From contig SKCR01041835.1 in assembly GCA_019454045.1 (NCBI GenBank), forward strand, positions 158,206-222,205: a DNA stretch of 64,000 bases, written 5' to 3'. Under the pieces are notes generated by a model, which was given only the letters and a program-made list of their open reading frames with translations, was not told where the DNA came from and ran no database searches. Positions within the stretch are counted from its first letter, which is position 1; each line of letters starts with the position of its first letter. The position numbers were made by a program, and so were the translations under genes. Origin of the DNA: Zanthoxylum bungeanum (taxonomy: Eukaryota; Streptophyta; Magnoliopsida; Sapindales; Rutaceae). Of this stretch, positions 1 through 10,045 are shown piece by piece.

Positions 1-484
1 TCAGTGTTACCAGGATCCCTCAAAAGGCTATGGATCTGCGATCCGGATCCCGCAATCCGAATCGTAGAACCAAGCCGACCCAAATCGATGGGGAATGGGA
101 ATCAGAACCTCCAACATGGCGATCCACATTGCCAACTATTTTTTAGATGGATTTATGAGTAAATGAAGAAAAAGGGTTCAGATATTATTACCTTGCAACT
201 CTTGTTTGGTGCATGCTTTATTTTGTAATTTGTAGTTTCCTGAATGAAACTAAAAACATCATCTCTGCTTGTAATGATGCAAGATGTAGAGGTCAATTGC
301 AGCATTGACGTTAAACTGATGTGCTTTCAGTTTTCGTGGTTGTGGATGAATTTCAAGACATTCTTATCATTTAGCTTCTTTTTTTTTTTTTTTTTTTTTG
401 AGGTATATAAAACATCTACACTGTTTCTATATGTTAGCATCATGGAGATTGCTTATAAGTTATACTGCTTCTGGATTCGTGCAG
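1..484 (+). other. Intron of the succinate/fumarate carrier gene (partial)
   Basis: This stretch precedes the first recognisable carrier codon. It is T-rich, has an unbroken run of about 18 T at 380-399, and ends in a GCAG acceptor at 481-484, directly before an in-frame carrier segment. The upstream exon or exons, which should encode roughly the first 130 residues, lie outside the window. I see no conserved protein in bases 1-484. Short open frames here do not resemble carriers. Confidence 0.7.
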
Positions 485-1021
485 GTGGTGAAAATTAGAC
501 TGCAACAGCAGAGAGGGTTGAGTCCTGAGCTTCTGAAGTATAAGGGTCCTATACACTGTGCTCGTATGATCATCCGTGAAGAAGGCATCTTTGGACTCTG
601 GGCAGGGGCTGCCCCAACGGTTATGCGCAATGGGACAAACCAGGCTGCCATGTTTACAGCTAAAAATGCTTTTGATGTACTCTTGTGGAAAAAACATGAA
701 GGTGATGGAAAAGTCCTCCAACCTTGGCAGTCCATGATTTCGGGATTCCTTGCAGGAACAGCAGGTCCAGTGTGCACTGGCCCCTTTGATGTTGTCAAGA
801 CAAGGCTAATGGCACAGAGTCGCGGTGAGGGTGAGTTAAAGTACAAAGGCATGATCCACGCAATCAGAACAATATATGCCGAGGAGGGGCTTCTTGCCTT
901 GTGGAAAGGACTGATACCCCGTCTCATGAGGATCCCGCCAGGCCAGGCCGTCATGTGGGCTGTGGCTGACCAAGTGACTGGTTTTTATGAGAAGAGATAT
1001 CTTCGGAATGTACCTTTATAG
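485..1021 (+). CDS. SFC1: Mitochondrial succinate/fumarate carrier, last exon (partial)
   Basis: This is the C-terminal 178 residues of a mitochondrial carrier family (SLC25) protein. It closely resembles the plant succinate-fumarate transporter, which exchanges cytosolic succinate for mitochondrial fumarate across the inner membrane and links lipid and organic acid use to the TCA cycle. The exon opens with VVKIRLQQQ, the tail of a carrier signature whose proline and acidic residue are in the preceding exon. A second complete signature, PFDVVKTRLMAQ, lies near residue 90 of the exon. Two further transmembrane repeats follow, with RNGTNQAAMFTAKNAF and RIPPGQAVMWAVADQV as family-specific stretches. 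It ends at TAG 1019-1021 after RYLRNVPL, the expected C-terminus. The plant protein is about 300 residues, so the N-terminal 40 percent is missing. The start is set by the splice acceptor at 484, not by a start codon. Confidence 0.9.
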   Translation: MVKIRLQQQRGLSPELLKYKGPIHCARMIIREEGIFGLWAGAAPTVMRNGTNQAAMFTAKNAFDVLLWKKHEGDGKVLQPWQSMISGFLAGTAGPVCTGPFDVVKTRLMAQSRGEGELKYKGMIHAIRTIYAEEGLLALWKGLIPRLMRIPPGQAVMWAVADQVTGFYEKRYLRNVPL

Positions 1022-2178
1022 GTAGTGTTTCATTGTTTTGCCCAATTCTAGATATAGTTCCATTGCTAGCATGATGCCATAAATTGTTTCAATATTTCTA
1101 CTTTAGTTCTCGAGGCTTATTTGAATGAACACCAGTTTTGTTGTACGGATCAATAATTTGCAAGAAATGTAGGTAGTTGCGATATTTTCTCAATCCTTGT
1201 TTAACGCTAATTTTGAATGCTTCTAAAGGATGCATTGTTTCTTATTAGTTTCTAATGAGGATTGGATAGAGTGTGCTATTTCAAAAGGGGATTACTTTTA
1301 TACAAATTCATGTTCAGATGGATTTGGGAATAGGATCTGATCTGTCTGCTACTGATAAATAATTGAAATTTGTTTTTCTTATAATCTTTTCTACTGATTT
1401 GCATCCGGTTTGCCCCTTTGCAACCAACCAGCACATTTGTTTGTCTATTGTTTGTTTTCCACCTTACTGCCATGAAAGAAAGTTTATAAAAGTACATAAA
1501 GATGAGAGCACAAAAATCAGGAAAACCTGGACAAAAACTATAAAAGAATACAGTTGATTGTACTGAATTCAGTAAATAATGATTTGAGATATAACACAAA
1601 AGAACTAAAAAAAAAATCCCTTGAAATAATTTTTTTTATTTTTTTAGTTAGGTTTTGAAAGAAAAAAGAACAATGTAAAGTTGAAATGTGATTGATGTAG
1701 CCGATCTCAAATAGTAAAGAGGATGTGGAACGCTCCCTTTATTTTTTTAGTATGTCAAAAGAGAATAATATAAACTAGAACTGCAAGTCTGTAACCCTCC
1801 AGAGCTCTATCAATGCAACAGAATGACAATCTCATATCATAATATAATGTATTAACTGAAAACAATACGGAGCAAAAATACATCTTCTCCATCGTCCGAT
1901 CAAAATCAAGACAACTCCGGAACATCTATATCTTAAGATCTCTCCCTCCCAAAAATATTACTCTATTAGCTACAGCACCAGTACACAGCAAAACGAAAAC
2001 CGCACAGTGAAAACTGCAGGAAAGGAATTGCTGCTTTGTTCACATATAATGTAGCTAAACCGAAATTATGCCTTGAAAAAACACGAGAAATGATATTTAA
2101 TAGAGATACCTGAAAAATCTCCCGGCAAATGTTCATCGCTTTCCCATCTTAGCCGCAGCATAAGTTAAACCCAATAAA
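1022..2178. other. Convergent intergenic region with both 3' UTRs
   Basis: Two genes point at each other across this AT-rich gap. The carrier 3' UTR should occupy the first few hundred bases and the ZRF1 3' UTR the last few hundred, but I cannot place either poly(A) site. Open frames of 64 and 107 codons here are low-complexity and match nothing I recognise. Confidence 0.6.
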
Positions 2179-4119
2179 CTAATTCACACTCTTCTTACTT
2201 CTAAAGTTTTCCTTCAATGATGTAAATTTTTTCTTGCACTGATTTACTGTCTTTCCAGGGACAGCAGTTGCAACACGCTCCCAGCGCTGACTGGTTTCTT
2301 TTGGGAAGGTTTTTAGGGCCTGGACCAGTGCTCTTTCTTGTACAGCAGACCACACATCTTGATCTGAACTTGAAGAAACCCCATTTGTAGCAGCCACATC
2401 ATCAGTTTTGTGATCAGTTGAACTCGAAGACTCTTCTGAGGCATCCGTCTTTGCACCACTGTTTTGAGGTACTTGAGGGGTTGATACCCCTGCTACTTCA
2501 TCCCTAGTTGTAAGGGGAGATGCAATGGACTGTGCAGGTTTCCTCTTCTCAAGAAAAGAATCAAAAGCTTTGGCACCGTCAGGCTTCTGCAGTAGGACTG
2601 TTTTGGTTGCCTTCAGAATTTCTTCCACAGATCTTCCTGTACCAATATACTCTGAAATAACCTCCCACCTTCGTGATGTTCCTTTGGGGTATTTCTGCAT
2701 TCCTTTTCTCAAGAGCTCAATCTCTTCCTTGCTCCAAGGTTTCTCCTTTTTCTCAAAGCTTGTTAATGGTGTACTTCCATTAGCCTCAACAGAACCATTC
2801 TTCTGTACATTCTTCTTCTCATCTTGTTTCTTGGCCTCACATTCATCAGCATGTCCCAGTGCATTCCTGACAAGTCTTGCCTGTTCTAGTCCTTCACTTT
2901 TTTCCAAATTATCACACAGATTTCTCAACTGCTCCATATCAAATGATGTACACAGACTTTCAACATCCTCCGTGGAGACATCAAGCAAATGCTGGGACGT
3001 AACAAATGCTGAAAGTGTTCGAAGACGAGTCCGCTCTTTTCGCAAGAGCTTTTTCTCTTTTTCCTTAACCTTCTTCTGTTGTAATGCAGCTTCAGCAGCT
3101 CGTTTCTCCTCCTCTTCTTTCCGTCGTCTCTCCTCTTCGGCAGCCCTGGCAGCTTCTTCCTCCTGCATCTTCTTTGCCATATATTTAGCCTCCTTTTTCT
3201 TCTGCTTCTCAGCTTTCTCTGCTTCTTTTCTCTTCAGTATTCTTGGGTCTCTTTTATAGGCATTGTCAACAAGTGTGCGTATTCGTGCATATTCTTCCTT
3301 CCTAGCCTTTTCTGAAAGTTTTGCATTCTGCCTCTCCATCCATCTCTTATGATCTCGAGACTCAGCTTGTTCAAGATCAAACTCATCTGCATGTGGGAAC
3401 TCTCGCCAGCTTTTATAGGTGTACCAAAAATCGTAAAAACTATCGACTTCTTTTAAAGGAGTATTCTCATCGCCTAATGATGGAATTGGTTGGGTAACAG
3501 ACCACCTTCCATTCCTCATAAATGCTGGACCAAACACCTTGTAAAAGTCTTGTGGGGCACAGTCAGCAGGTATTTCATCATCAAACTCATCTGTGGAGTC
3601 ATAAATTCTTCTCTTCACAGAGTCCATTAAAACCTCATATGCTTCTTGGACAGCTTTAAAGTGGCTCTCTATTTCATCCTTCTTTGCTTGCTTTGCAGCT
3701 TCAGTTTCCTCAGCAAGAAGAAGTGCAGCCTGCTTGTCAGGATGATACTTCAAGGCAGTCTCACGGTAAGATTTTCTAATCTGATCCTCAGTGGCAAGAT
3801 ATCTTAAATGGCCCAATCCCAACAATGCATAATGATCTTGTTGATTGCTTCCTTCACTGGACTTCTTTTTACCTTTGCTGCTGTACGACTCGTATGATGG
3901 CAAAGACGTTTGTTCCTTATCATTCGACACTTTCTGCTCATCAACCTCATCATCTTCCTCACAACCAAGGAGTTTAAGAGCAGCAGCATGAAAAGAATGA
4001 CCAGCGGCTTCATATTTTGAAGCCTTCAAAGGAAGGCAATTTGAAGAAACATAAATTGGCTGTCCATCTACAAGCTCTTGTGAATAGGAAATTAGACGAT
4101 AACTTGCATGGACTACCAT
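2179..4119 (-). CDS. ZRF1: ZRF1/zuotin-type J-domain protein with two SANT domains
   Basis: This is a complete 646-residue protein in one coding exon. A J domain spans residues 95-178, with the HPD catalytic tripeptide at 126-128, which stimulates Hsp70 ATPase. A zuotin homology region follows (about 185-290), then a strongly charged Lys/Glu/Ala helix (about 270-365) as in ribosome-bound zuotin. Two SANT/Myb-like domains lie at about 459-510 and 588-640, each with the spaced tryptophans of the fold. This order matches the eukaryotic MPP11/ZRF1 family. Zuotin relatives act as cochaperones at the ribosome exit tunnel, and animal and plant ZRF1 also bind H2A-ubiquitin chromatin and affect Polycomb targets. 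The start is the first ATG after the 5' UTR intron. No ATG occurs upstream of it in the inferred 5' UTR. The length is normal for plant ZRF1 and I see no disruption. Confidence 0.95.
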   Translation of the reverse strand: MVVHASYRLISYSQELVDGQPIYVSSNCLPLKASKYEAAGHSFHAAALKLLGCEEDDEVDEQKVSNDKEQTSLPSYESYSSKGKKKSSEGSNQQDHYALLGLGHLRYLATEDQIRKSYRETALKYHPDKQAALLLAEETEAAKQAKKDEIESHFKAVQEAYEVLMDSVKRRIYDSTDEFDDEIPADCAPQDFYKVFGPAFMRNGRWSVTQPIPSLGDENTPLKEVDSFYDFWYTYKSWREFPHADEFDLEQAESRDHKRWMERQNAKLSEKARKEEYARIRTLVDNAYKRDPRILKRKEAEKAEKQKKKEAKYMAKKMQEEEAARAAEEERRRKEEEEKRAAEAALQQKKVKEKEKKLLRKERTRLRTLSAFVTSQHLLDVSTEDVESLCTSFDMEQLRNLCDNLEKSEGLEQARLVRNALGHADECEAKKQDEKKNVQKNGSVEANGSTPLTSFEKKEKPWSKEEIELLRKGMQKYPKGTSRRWEVISEYIGTGRSVEEILKATKTVLLQKPDGAKAFDSFLEKRKPAQSIASPLTTRDEVAGVSTPQVPQNSGAKTDASEESSSSTDHKTDDVAATNGVSSSSDQDVWSAVQERALVQALKTFPKETSQRWERVATAVPGKTVNQCKKKFTSLKENFRSKKSVN

Positions 4120-4184
4120 GATGCTTAGAAATGGAAAAACTAATCAATACCCTCTAATATGTATGAGCCCAACTGCCTTCCGAT

Positions 4185-4747
4185 CTGCAATAATTGCCAA
4201 ACTTTAATCAGCAAACTAATACAAAAATGCCAAAACGGCTTTGAAGGCAAGGAATTTTTTATGACAAAAGAATCAATTTCAACCCAAATGAACTCATCAA
4301 ACACAACAACATATAATCTCAAAAAATGTTTATATTTAGATCCCAAATTCATGATTGAAACTTAATTTTCCAAAAACATAAATACATACATACATAAACT
4401 ACTACAGATCACAAAATGATGAATTAAACCATTAATCGTGCACATCAGACACACGCCGACAAAAATTTGAATTACATAGATACACAATCAGAACCCTAGT
4501 ATTTATTTCAATCAGCTAGTATAAACGATCCTTGATTTAATACATCTACGGTCAATTGATCACTATGACGTGAAAACACAAGTTGATTAATGAATGCGTT
4601 TAAAAACTTATGAACCTAATTAAAAAAAAAAAAAAAAAAACTTTTGAAAAAGCAGATGGAAGGGGAAAAAGAAAAATAGATATCAACGGACTTGAAATTT
4701 AATTTAGATTCGAAAAATTAAAGATTATGAAAGAGTAAGAAATAAAC
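4185..4747 (-). other. Inferred intron in the ZRF1 5' UTR
   Basis: Read on the - strand, a donor AG/GTTTAT occurs at 4748/4747 and an acceptor TTGCAG/A at 4185/4184. Between them lies about 563 bp of AT-rich sequence with an A-run, which is T-rich in the transcribed direction and typical of a plant intron. Removing it leaves a short leader from about 4900 to 4748 and 4184 to 4120 with no upstream ATG. Splice sites were chosen by eye; a transcript would confirm them. Confidence 0.6.
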
Positions 4748-4945
4748 CTTGGCTTGTCGGACGCAGCAAAAAGCTTAAAAGGGGAAGCGAGAGAGTCTGT
4801 GGGCGGAGAGTCTCGAGAGAAAGAGGCCCAGAGACGTGAGCTAAACAACCGATTAGGGTTACAAGGTTGGTTTTTCCTCTATTTCTAACACACAGTTTAT
4901 TAGGGCTACAAAGTGGGTTTTCCGTGTGGGTATATATATGGGTGG
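4748..4945 (-). promoter_or_regulatory. ZRF1 core promoter and 5' leader with telo-box and site II motifs
   Basis: On the - strand a TATA-like run (TATATATA, 4931-4938) is followed by two telo-box-like sequences (AGCCCTAAT at 4899-4907 and AACCCTAA at 4853-4860) and a site II core (TGGGCC, 4825-4830). Telo-box plus site II is the usual pairing in plant ribosomal-protein and translation-factor promoters. It fits a ribosome-associated chaperone. The transcription start is estimated near 4900 from the TATA spacing. Confidence 0.55.
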
Positions 4946-4982
4946 GAGACGTGGCTCTTTCCTTTTTCCACCGAGTCATCAT

Positions 4983-6028
4983 TCACCAACCATCCGCTAA
5001 CTCTTTGATACAAAATTAAGGTATCAAATTTATAGAATTAACAAATTTTAATATATAATATGATTTGTCTATTTTTTTATTTTTTATTTTATCAACGGAT
5101 CTCATTTTAAAAACTCATCTAAAATCTTATAAAATTTAAAGTAACTTAAGATCATGACTAATAGGTGGTGATATTTTGATATAAATTATTGTTTCTTTTT
5201 TAACCCGATATGATATATTACATGTATTATCTTCTATGTCCGGATATTATTATGATTTGTATATGATCAACGGATTAGAGCAGACAAAATTTAACACAAC
5301 CTATTAACCTTGGATTTGGGTAGTTAAATTTGAGATTTTTAAATGGAATTAGTTCGCGTGAACTTGGTTAATAATCATGTCGGATTGAGATTTCAAATTA
5401 TTGACTCGACAACTTTCTTATGATATGATTATTTACGAATTATCGTGTCATGTAAACCTATTAACCCTCCAACTTCCAAACCAGCAACCCCAAAAAATAA
5501 GATGTTTATATTTAATATATTTTGATATGTCATTTATTAATGGATGTAAAAAAAATACATGTACAATGATAAAACAAGTCTTATTTGGGGGCACCATAAT
5601 CATATTATTAAACATGTCATTTTGGTTCGATTTTAAACGGGTCATGTCATTTCTCCTAGTTAACTTTCGTTTCAAGTTCGAGTTATCATATTTAGATATG
5701 ATTATTGAATGGACCATGTCTGAGTTAGTCGAAATTTGACATGACACTGTTGACAAGACAATTATTGTCATAGATAAAGAGCATGTAAGGTTCAAACAAA
5801 TGTTTATATGATGTCATTTCCTACCAGTCATGTCATGGTAAGCTGGGATGTGACAAAGTTTGCATCAGAACAAAGATTTAGATGTTAATGATTGCAGCGG
5901 TTCTATCGACTCCAAGTAAGTCTTCTATCATATGATTTATATGTATATATAATTTCTCTGCATGTATCAGATATTTGACCCAAGTGCGGATTTTAAGACG
6001 AATCTTATTTAAGGGGGGAAGAATGTAA
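4983..6028. other. AT-rich intergenic DNA, probably degenerate repeats
   Basis: No gene is recognisable. Related short phrases around GTCATGTAAAC, CGGGTCATGTCAT and TTGACATGACA recur in both orientations between about 5380 and 5850. This looks like a decayed repeat, but I cannot name it. The last 60 bases before the D LTR (GGGGGGAAGAATGTAA) look like the tail of another retrotransposon. Confidence 0.4.
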
Positions 6029-8181
6029 TGTTGGGATGTATGCCCTAGAGCTACGTGTAATGTAAACAGCTTTATGTATTTTGAAATAAAATGATGCATT
6101 ATAAAGTGTTTGTTTAATATTCGCATATTATAAATTATCTTGAATACCCTAGATTACTTATATACCTTCAGACTGAATGTATGAGTGTCATACACAAGAG
6201 GATTTAAGTCTGAAGTTAGTAATCTTAAATAGTCCATAGAGAGCAAACAAAGTGGGTACTTTGTTTATGGTTTATCTATAGCTGCGATCCATTCTATAAT
6301 TGTATGGCGACCTTGATCCAGGATCGTCCATATAGAGACATGAGAATGGAGGCACCTTGTATGATGTGATCATATAGGACTGTACCCATATGAAAATGAC
6401 ATTATTTTAATATTCGTTAAACAAAGAAAGTCATTTCGATCTATTAGATTGTCATATATGAATTGATCTTAATCCTGAGTGTACTACGAACTCATGGATG
6501 GCAGGCTATGTCCTTTGATTTACAAATGTGAGGTTGGTGTAGCAGTCCCGACCAATAGCTACGTACTTTGGGGGCATGGTCTGTTGTGTAGTTGGGAATG
6601 TTTTACATAGATATGGAGTTCACTCCTTATTGCGAGAAGTATATGAATATCTTTCTTAAGGGTTGATTCGGTACTTGAACGGTTTGAGCGCTCAAGTCTT
6701 TCTATTACGAATAGAAAGATTAAAATTCATAATGGTTATGAATAAATCTTTCATTAGAGAATTAATGGTACTTAAGGTATAAATAATTAGAGGGGTATAA
6801 CGGATATTATGACCCGGATCTTATTACGAGATACTCGTGAAAGATTAATTCGTATGTAGTGACTATATCGATGGACACCGACTTGGTTCGACTCAATATA
6901 TCATATGCGGCAACGAGAGTGCAACTTCGAATTTTTAGTGGAATAACCCGAAGTTAATAATTCGGAATATTTAATTAAGAGCTTAATTAATATTTCGGGA
7001 TTATTGGAGCTCGGAACCGTAGGTCCATTTGGTCCATGTGCTAGCTCGATATACTATAGCGGATTTAGTATAATTGGATAGTCCAATTATATACTCACAA
7101 ATGTATAAATATTATTAATATGATTAATAATATTATTTTGTCACACTTGAAACTTTATATTAAAAGTTAATATATAGTTTTATTAAATATATGATATTTA
7201 AACAAATGTATTAAATTATATAAAATATAATTTAATGTGAGGTCAAATTAGGAATTCCAAATTTATTTAATGTAAGGTTAAATTAGGAATTCCAATTTTT
7301 GGGTTTTGGAAACCCTTGGCTTTATTTTGGAAGTTACACCTTTTTGAAAGGTAATAACTCATTAGTTTTGTAACATATATTTTCTTTATAGAATTTAATA
7401 TCGGATGTTACAAAATTATTGAAAAATAAACCCCTTGGCCGAAAAAACACTCGGAGGAATATGTAGAGTTTTGTTTTATTTTGTAAAATTAAAACCCTAA
7501 GTATAAAAAGGAAAATATGATTTTTCTTTTTACAATTGATTCATTCTAACCCTAGCCTCCATCTTCTTCTTCTCCAAATTCTCTCAATAGTTGAGAAAAC
7601 CAAAAATAAAAGAAAAGGAAGAAAAACAAAACAAAATAAAAGTGTGATTAAATCTCTAAAAAATTTAGGGATTATTTTGTGAGTATTGCCCACACAAGTT
7701 TCCGTTGGTAACGAGATTTAGTTCGGAAGACTTGTGTTATCGAATAATATTAATCTTCATCTCTTTCTCTTTGTACTCGGAGTGAGCATTGTTTTTTGCT
7801 CATTGCCGACCCTTTCTTGGTGAAACGGAACTAGATTTGGTTTCATTTTAATCCGGACTTTTGGGGAATATTTTATGATGTTTTGGGGCTGTGTTGGGGA
7901 TGTTTTCAAGTGAAAAATCAGAACCAAAATACAGCCGCTGTCCACATATTTCAGAGGTTGTTTCTGCAGTGCGTTGGGCGCGAATCGAGTCCAAAACAAT
8001 CCAGTTTTTGTTTGGCTGTTCGGGGGCTGTTTCGAGTCTGGAATTTTTTCTGAAACTGAAGAAAAATTTCAGTGGTGGTTGCAGTAGCATTTGGCATTCA
8101 AAGGAGAAGGGCATAAATTTTTTTCAAGTCTGATCCATGTGTCTATACCGTTTCCGCTGCATAAGGAAAGCGTTTCCTACA
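6029..8181 (+). repeat. 5' LTR of element D
   Basis: This 2153-bp LTR starts TGTTGGGATG and ends CGTTTCCTACA. Its first 270 bp match 25908-26176, and the part from about 6291 to 7425 matches 62904-64000, collinearly but with many substitutions. Open frames of 80-88 codons at 7750-8130 are within the LTR and show no known domain. Confidence 0.9.
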
Positions 8182-8502
8182 ATTGACATCGAGAGTAAGG
8201 TTGAAAAGTGTTATTAACCCTTCTTTTTTCATTTAAAGTTATTGTTTTTAATATATTTATATGAGTTATAAATATTGATATGTATGTTTAGATGAGTATG
8301 CACAATATAATATTCATATGATGAATGATTATTATTTTTCATGTGATGAATGGATTTTGCATTGGTCGTAAATTTTTTCGGCTCTTATTTTTTAGTTGGT
8401 TTTGATTTTGGGATGTAAGGCCATAAGGCCATTGTTTACAATTGTTGTAATTTTTATTTTCCAATGTAAAATTTAGTTCTTGTAATTTTTGAGCACCAAA
8501 AT
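8182..8502 (+). other. Leader of element D with decayed primer-binding site
   Basis: ATTGACATCGAGAG directly after the LTR resembles the plant Copia primer site ATTGGTATCAGAGC (initiator Met tRNA) with a few changes. The rest is AT-rich leader with no gag. A deletion joins it to integrase near 8500. Confidence 0.6.
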
Positions 8503-8740
8503 CGCAAAAGGAGCCAACACCACCTTGGCGATTATTCTAGATATGGGTATGTTTACCTAATGCAGCACTAGTCAGATACTTTTGAAAAGTTCAAAGAGTA
8601 TCGTGCTTAGGTTGAGAACTAGTTAGGTAAAACAATCAAAACTCTACGATCAGATCGTGGAGGAGAATACATTGACAAGATTTCGAGGAATTCTTAGTTG
8701 AGCATGAGATAGTTTCCCAGCTCATAGCACATGGAACACC
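8503..8740 (+). pseudogene. Copia integrase, N-terminal part (element D)
   Basis: Translation gives a stretch like SRYGYVYLM, then KTIKTLRSDRGGEY, the second catalytic-aspartate region of Copia integrase, then stops and frame changes. It ends at the E1 insertion. The same integrase resumes at 16168 with GVAERRN, so the gene was cut by E1. Confidence 0.8.
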
Positions 8741-9025
8741 TATAGGCATGGTACAGAGGTTGGGCGTGTGGCTTGGTGTGGGTTGTGGGGATTTTGGGCC
8801 GAGGCTAACAGTTAAAACAGAGATTAATCGAGCGAACCCGAGGCTAAACAAATGAATTAAATTTGATGATGTATTTATTTTTTTGAAGTTTCCCTTCCGA
8901 CGTCTGTTTCCCTTCCGACGTCTGTTTCCCGCGACTTCCGTTTCCCCCGACTTCTGCAACTTATCGGGTAGTGCCTCCATGCGAGGCTCATCATCGGGCT
9001 TCATGCAAAAAATACAGTGTCTACA
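8741..9025 (-). repeat. 3' LTR of E1
   Basis: It matches 15918-16167 but has an extra short duplication of a CCGACGTCTGTTTCCC phrase at 8895-8930. On the - strand it begins TGTAGACACTG and shares its first 60 bp with the E2 LTRs. Confidence 0.85.
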
Positions 9026-9041
9026 GTCGCCCCCACTTTGA
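9026..9041 (-). other. Polypurine tract of E1
   Basis: On the - strand CAAAGTGGGGGCGAC lies directly before the 3' LTR. E2 has the same purine-rich sequence before its LTR at 21331. Confidence 0.75.
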
Positions 9042-9175
9042 TGGGCTTGTGCAGTGTGTAACAGTGACAATCCTATCAAAGTTATGCATGCATTTTTACT
9101 TACCTGGCTCGCCAGCTGTCGCCGAACTTACCCGTTGTTTTGAGATGCTTCAGACTGAGTTGTTCTGGTGGTGAG

Positions 9176-9375
9176 GTACTTCGACCCTTGGTTCATTCCC
9201 GAACCGTTACTTTGTGAGAGGTGGTCCATTCCCGGACCGTTACTGACGTGAGGTGGTTCATTTCCGAACCGTTACTGATGAGAGATGGTTCATTTCCGAA
9301 CCGTTACTGATGAAAGATGGTTCATTTTTGAACCGTTACTGATGTGAGATGGTTCATTTCCGAACCGTTACATGA
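9176..9375 (-). repeat. Tandem array, unit about 31 bp, in the E1 3' UTR
   Basis: About six units contain the phrase GTTCATTTCCGAACCGTTAC. The array has no counterpart in E2, so it arose in this sub-family. Confidence 0.85.
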
Positions 9376-9600
9376 GAGTGAGCTTTTTCCCTGGGCTTTA
9401 TTCCCGAATTGTGTTGAACGTAGGCTTTATTCCCGAACTGTGTTGAATGTGGGCTTTGTTCTCGAGCTGCTCTGAATGTGGGCTTTGTTCCCGAGCTATA
9501 CTGAATGTGGGTTTTGTTCCCGAACTGTGCTGAAAGTGGACTTTAAACCTGAATTGCGTTGAGAGTGGGCTTTGTTCCCGAACTGTTTTGACTGTGGGTT
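9376..9600 (-). repeat. Tandem array, unit about 29-30 bp, in the E1 3' UTR
   Basis: About seven degenerate units contain GTGGGCTTTGTTCCCGA. It grades into the next array, which suggests that one was derived from the other. Confidence 0.8.
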
Positions 9601-10045
9601 TTATTCCCGAACTGAGTTGTGGGTCTTATTTCCGAATTGAGTTGAGGATCTTGTTCCCGAATGGAGTTGTGGGTCTTGTTCCCAAATTGAGTTGAGGGTC
9701 TTGTTCCGGAATTGAGATGAGGGTCTTGTTCCCGAATGGAGTTGAAGGTCTTGTTCCCGAATTGAGATGAGGGTATTGTTCCTGAATGGAGTTGTGGGTC
9801 TTGTTCCCAAATTGAGTTGATGGTCTTGTTCCATATTTGAGTTGTGGGTCTTGTTCCCAATTTGAGTTGTGGGTCTTGTTCCCGATTTGAGTTGTGGGTC
9901 TTGTTCCTGAACTGAGTTGTGGTCTTGTTCCCGAACTGAGTTGAGGGCCTTGTTCCCAAATTGAGTTGAGGGTCTTGTTCCATATTTGAGTTGTGTGTCT
10001 TGTTCCCGAATTGAGTTGAGGGTCTCTTTCCCGATTTGAGTTGTT
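9601..10045 (-). repeat. Tandem array, unit about 24-25 bp, in the E1 3' UTR
   Basis: About 18 units contain GGGTCTTGTTCCCGAATTGA on the + strand. The reverse complement, GGGAACAAGACCC, forms the E2 array at 20480-21180, so this unit is shared by both elements. Long open frames over the array arise from repetition, not coding. Confidence 0.9.

Noticed and set aside
440..954. Antisense open frames across the carrier exon
   Set aside because: They mirror a well-conserved carrier exon on the other strand and show no domain of their own.
2525..3259. 244-codon open frame antisense to ZRF1
   Set aside because: Ser/Phe-rich shadow of the Lys/Glu-rich coiled-coil coding sequence. No domain and no promoter.
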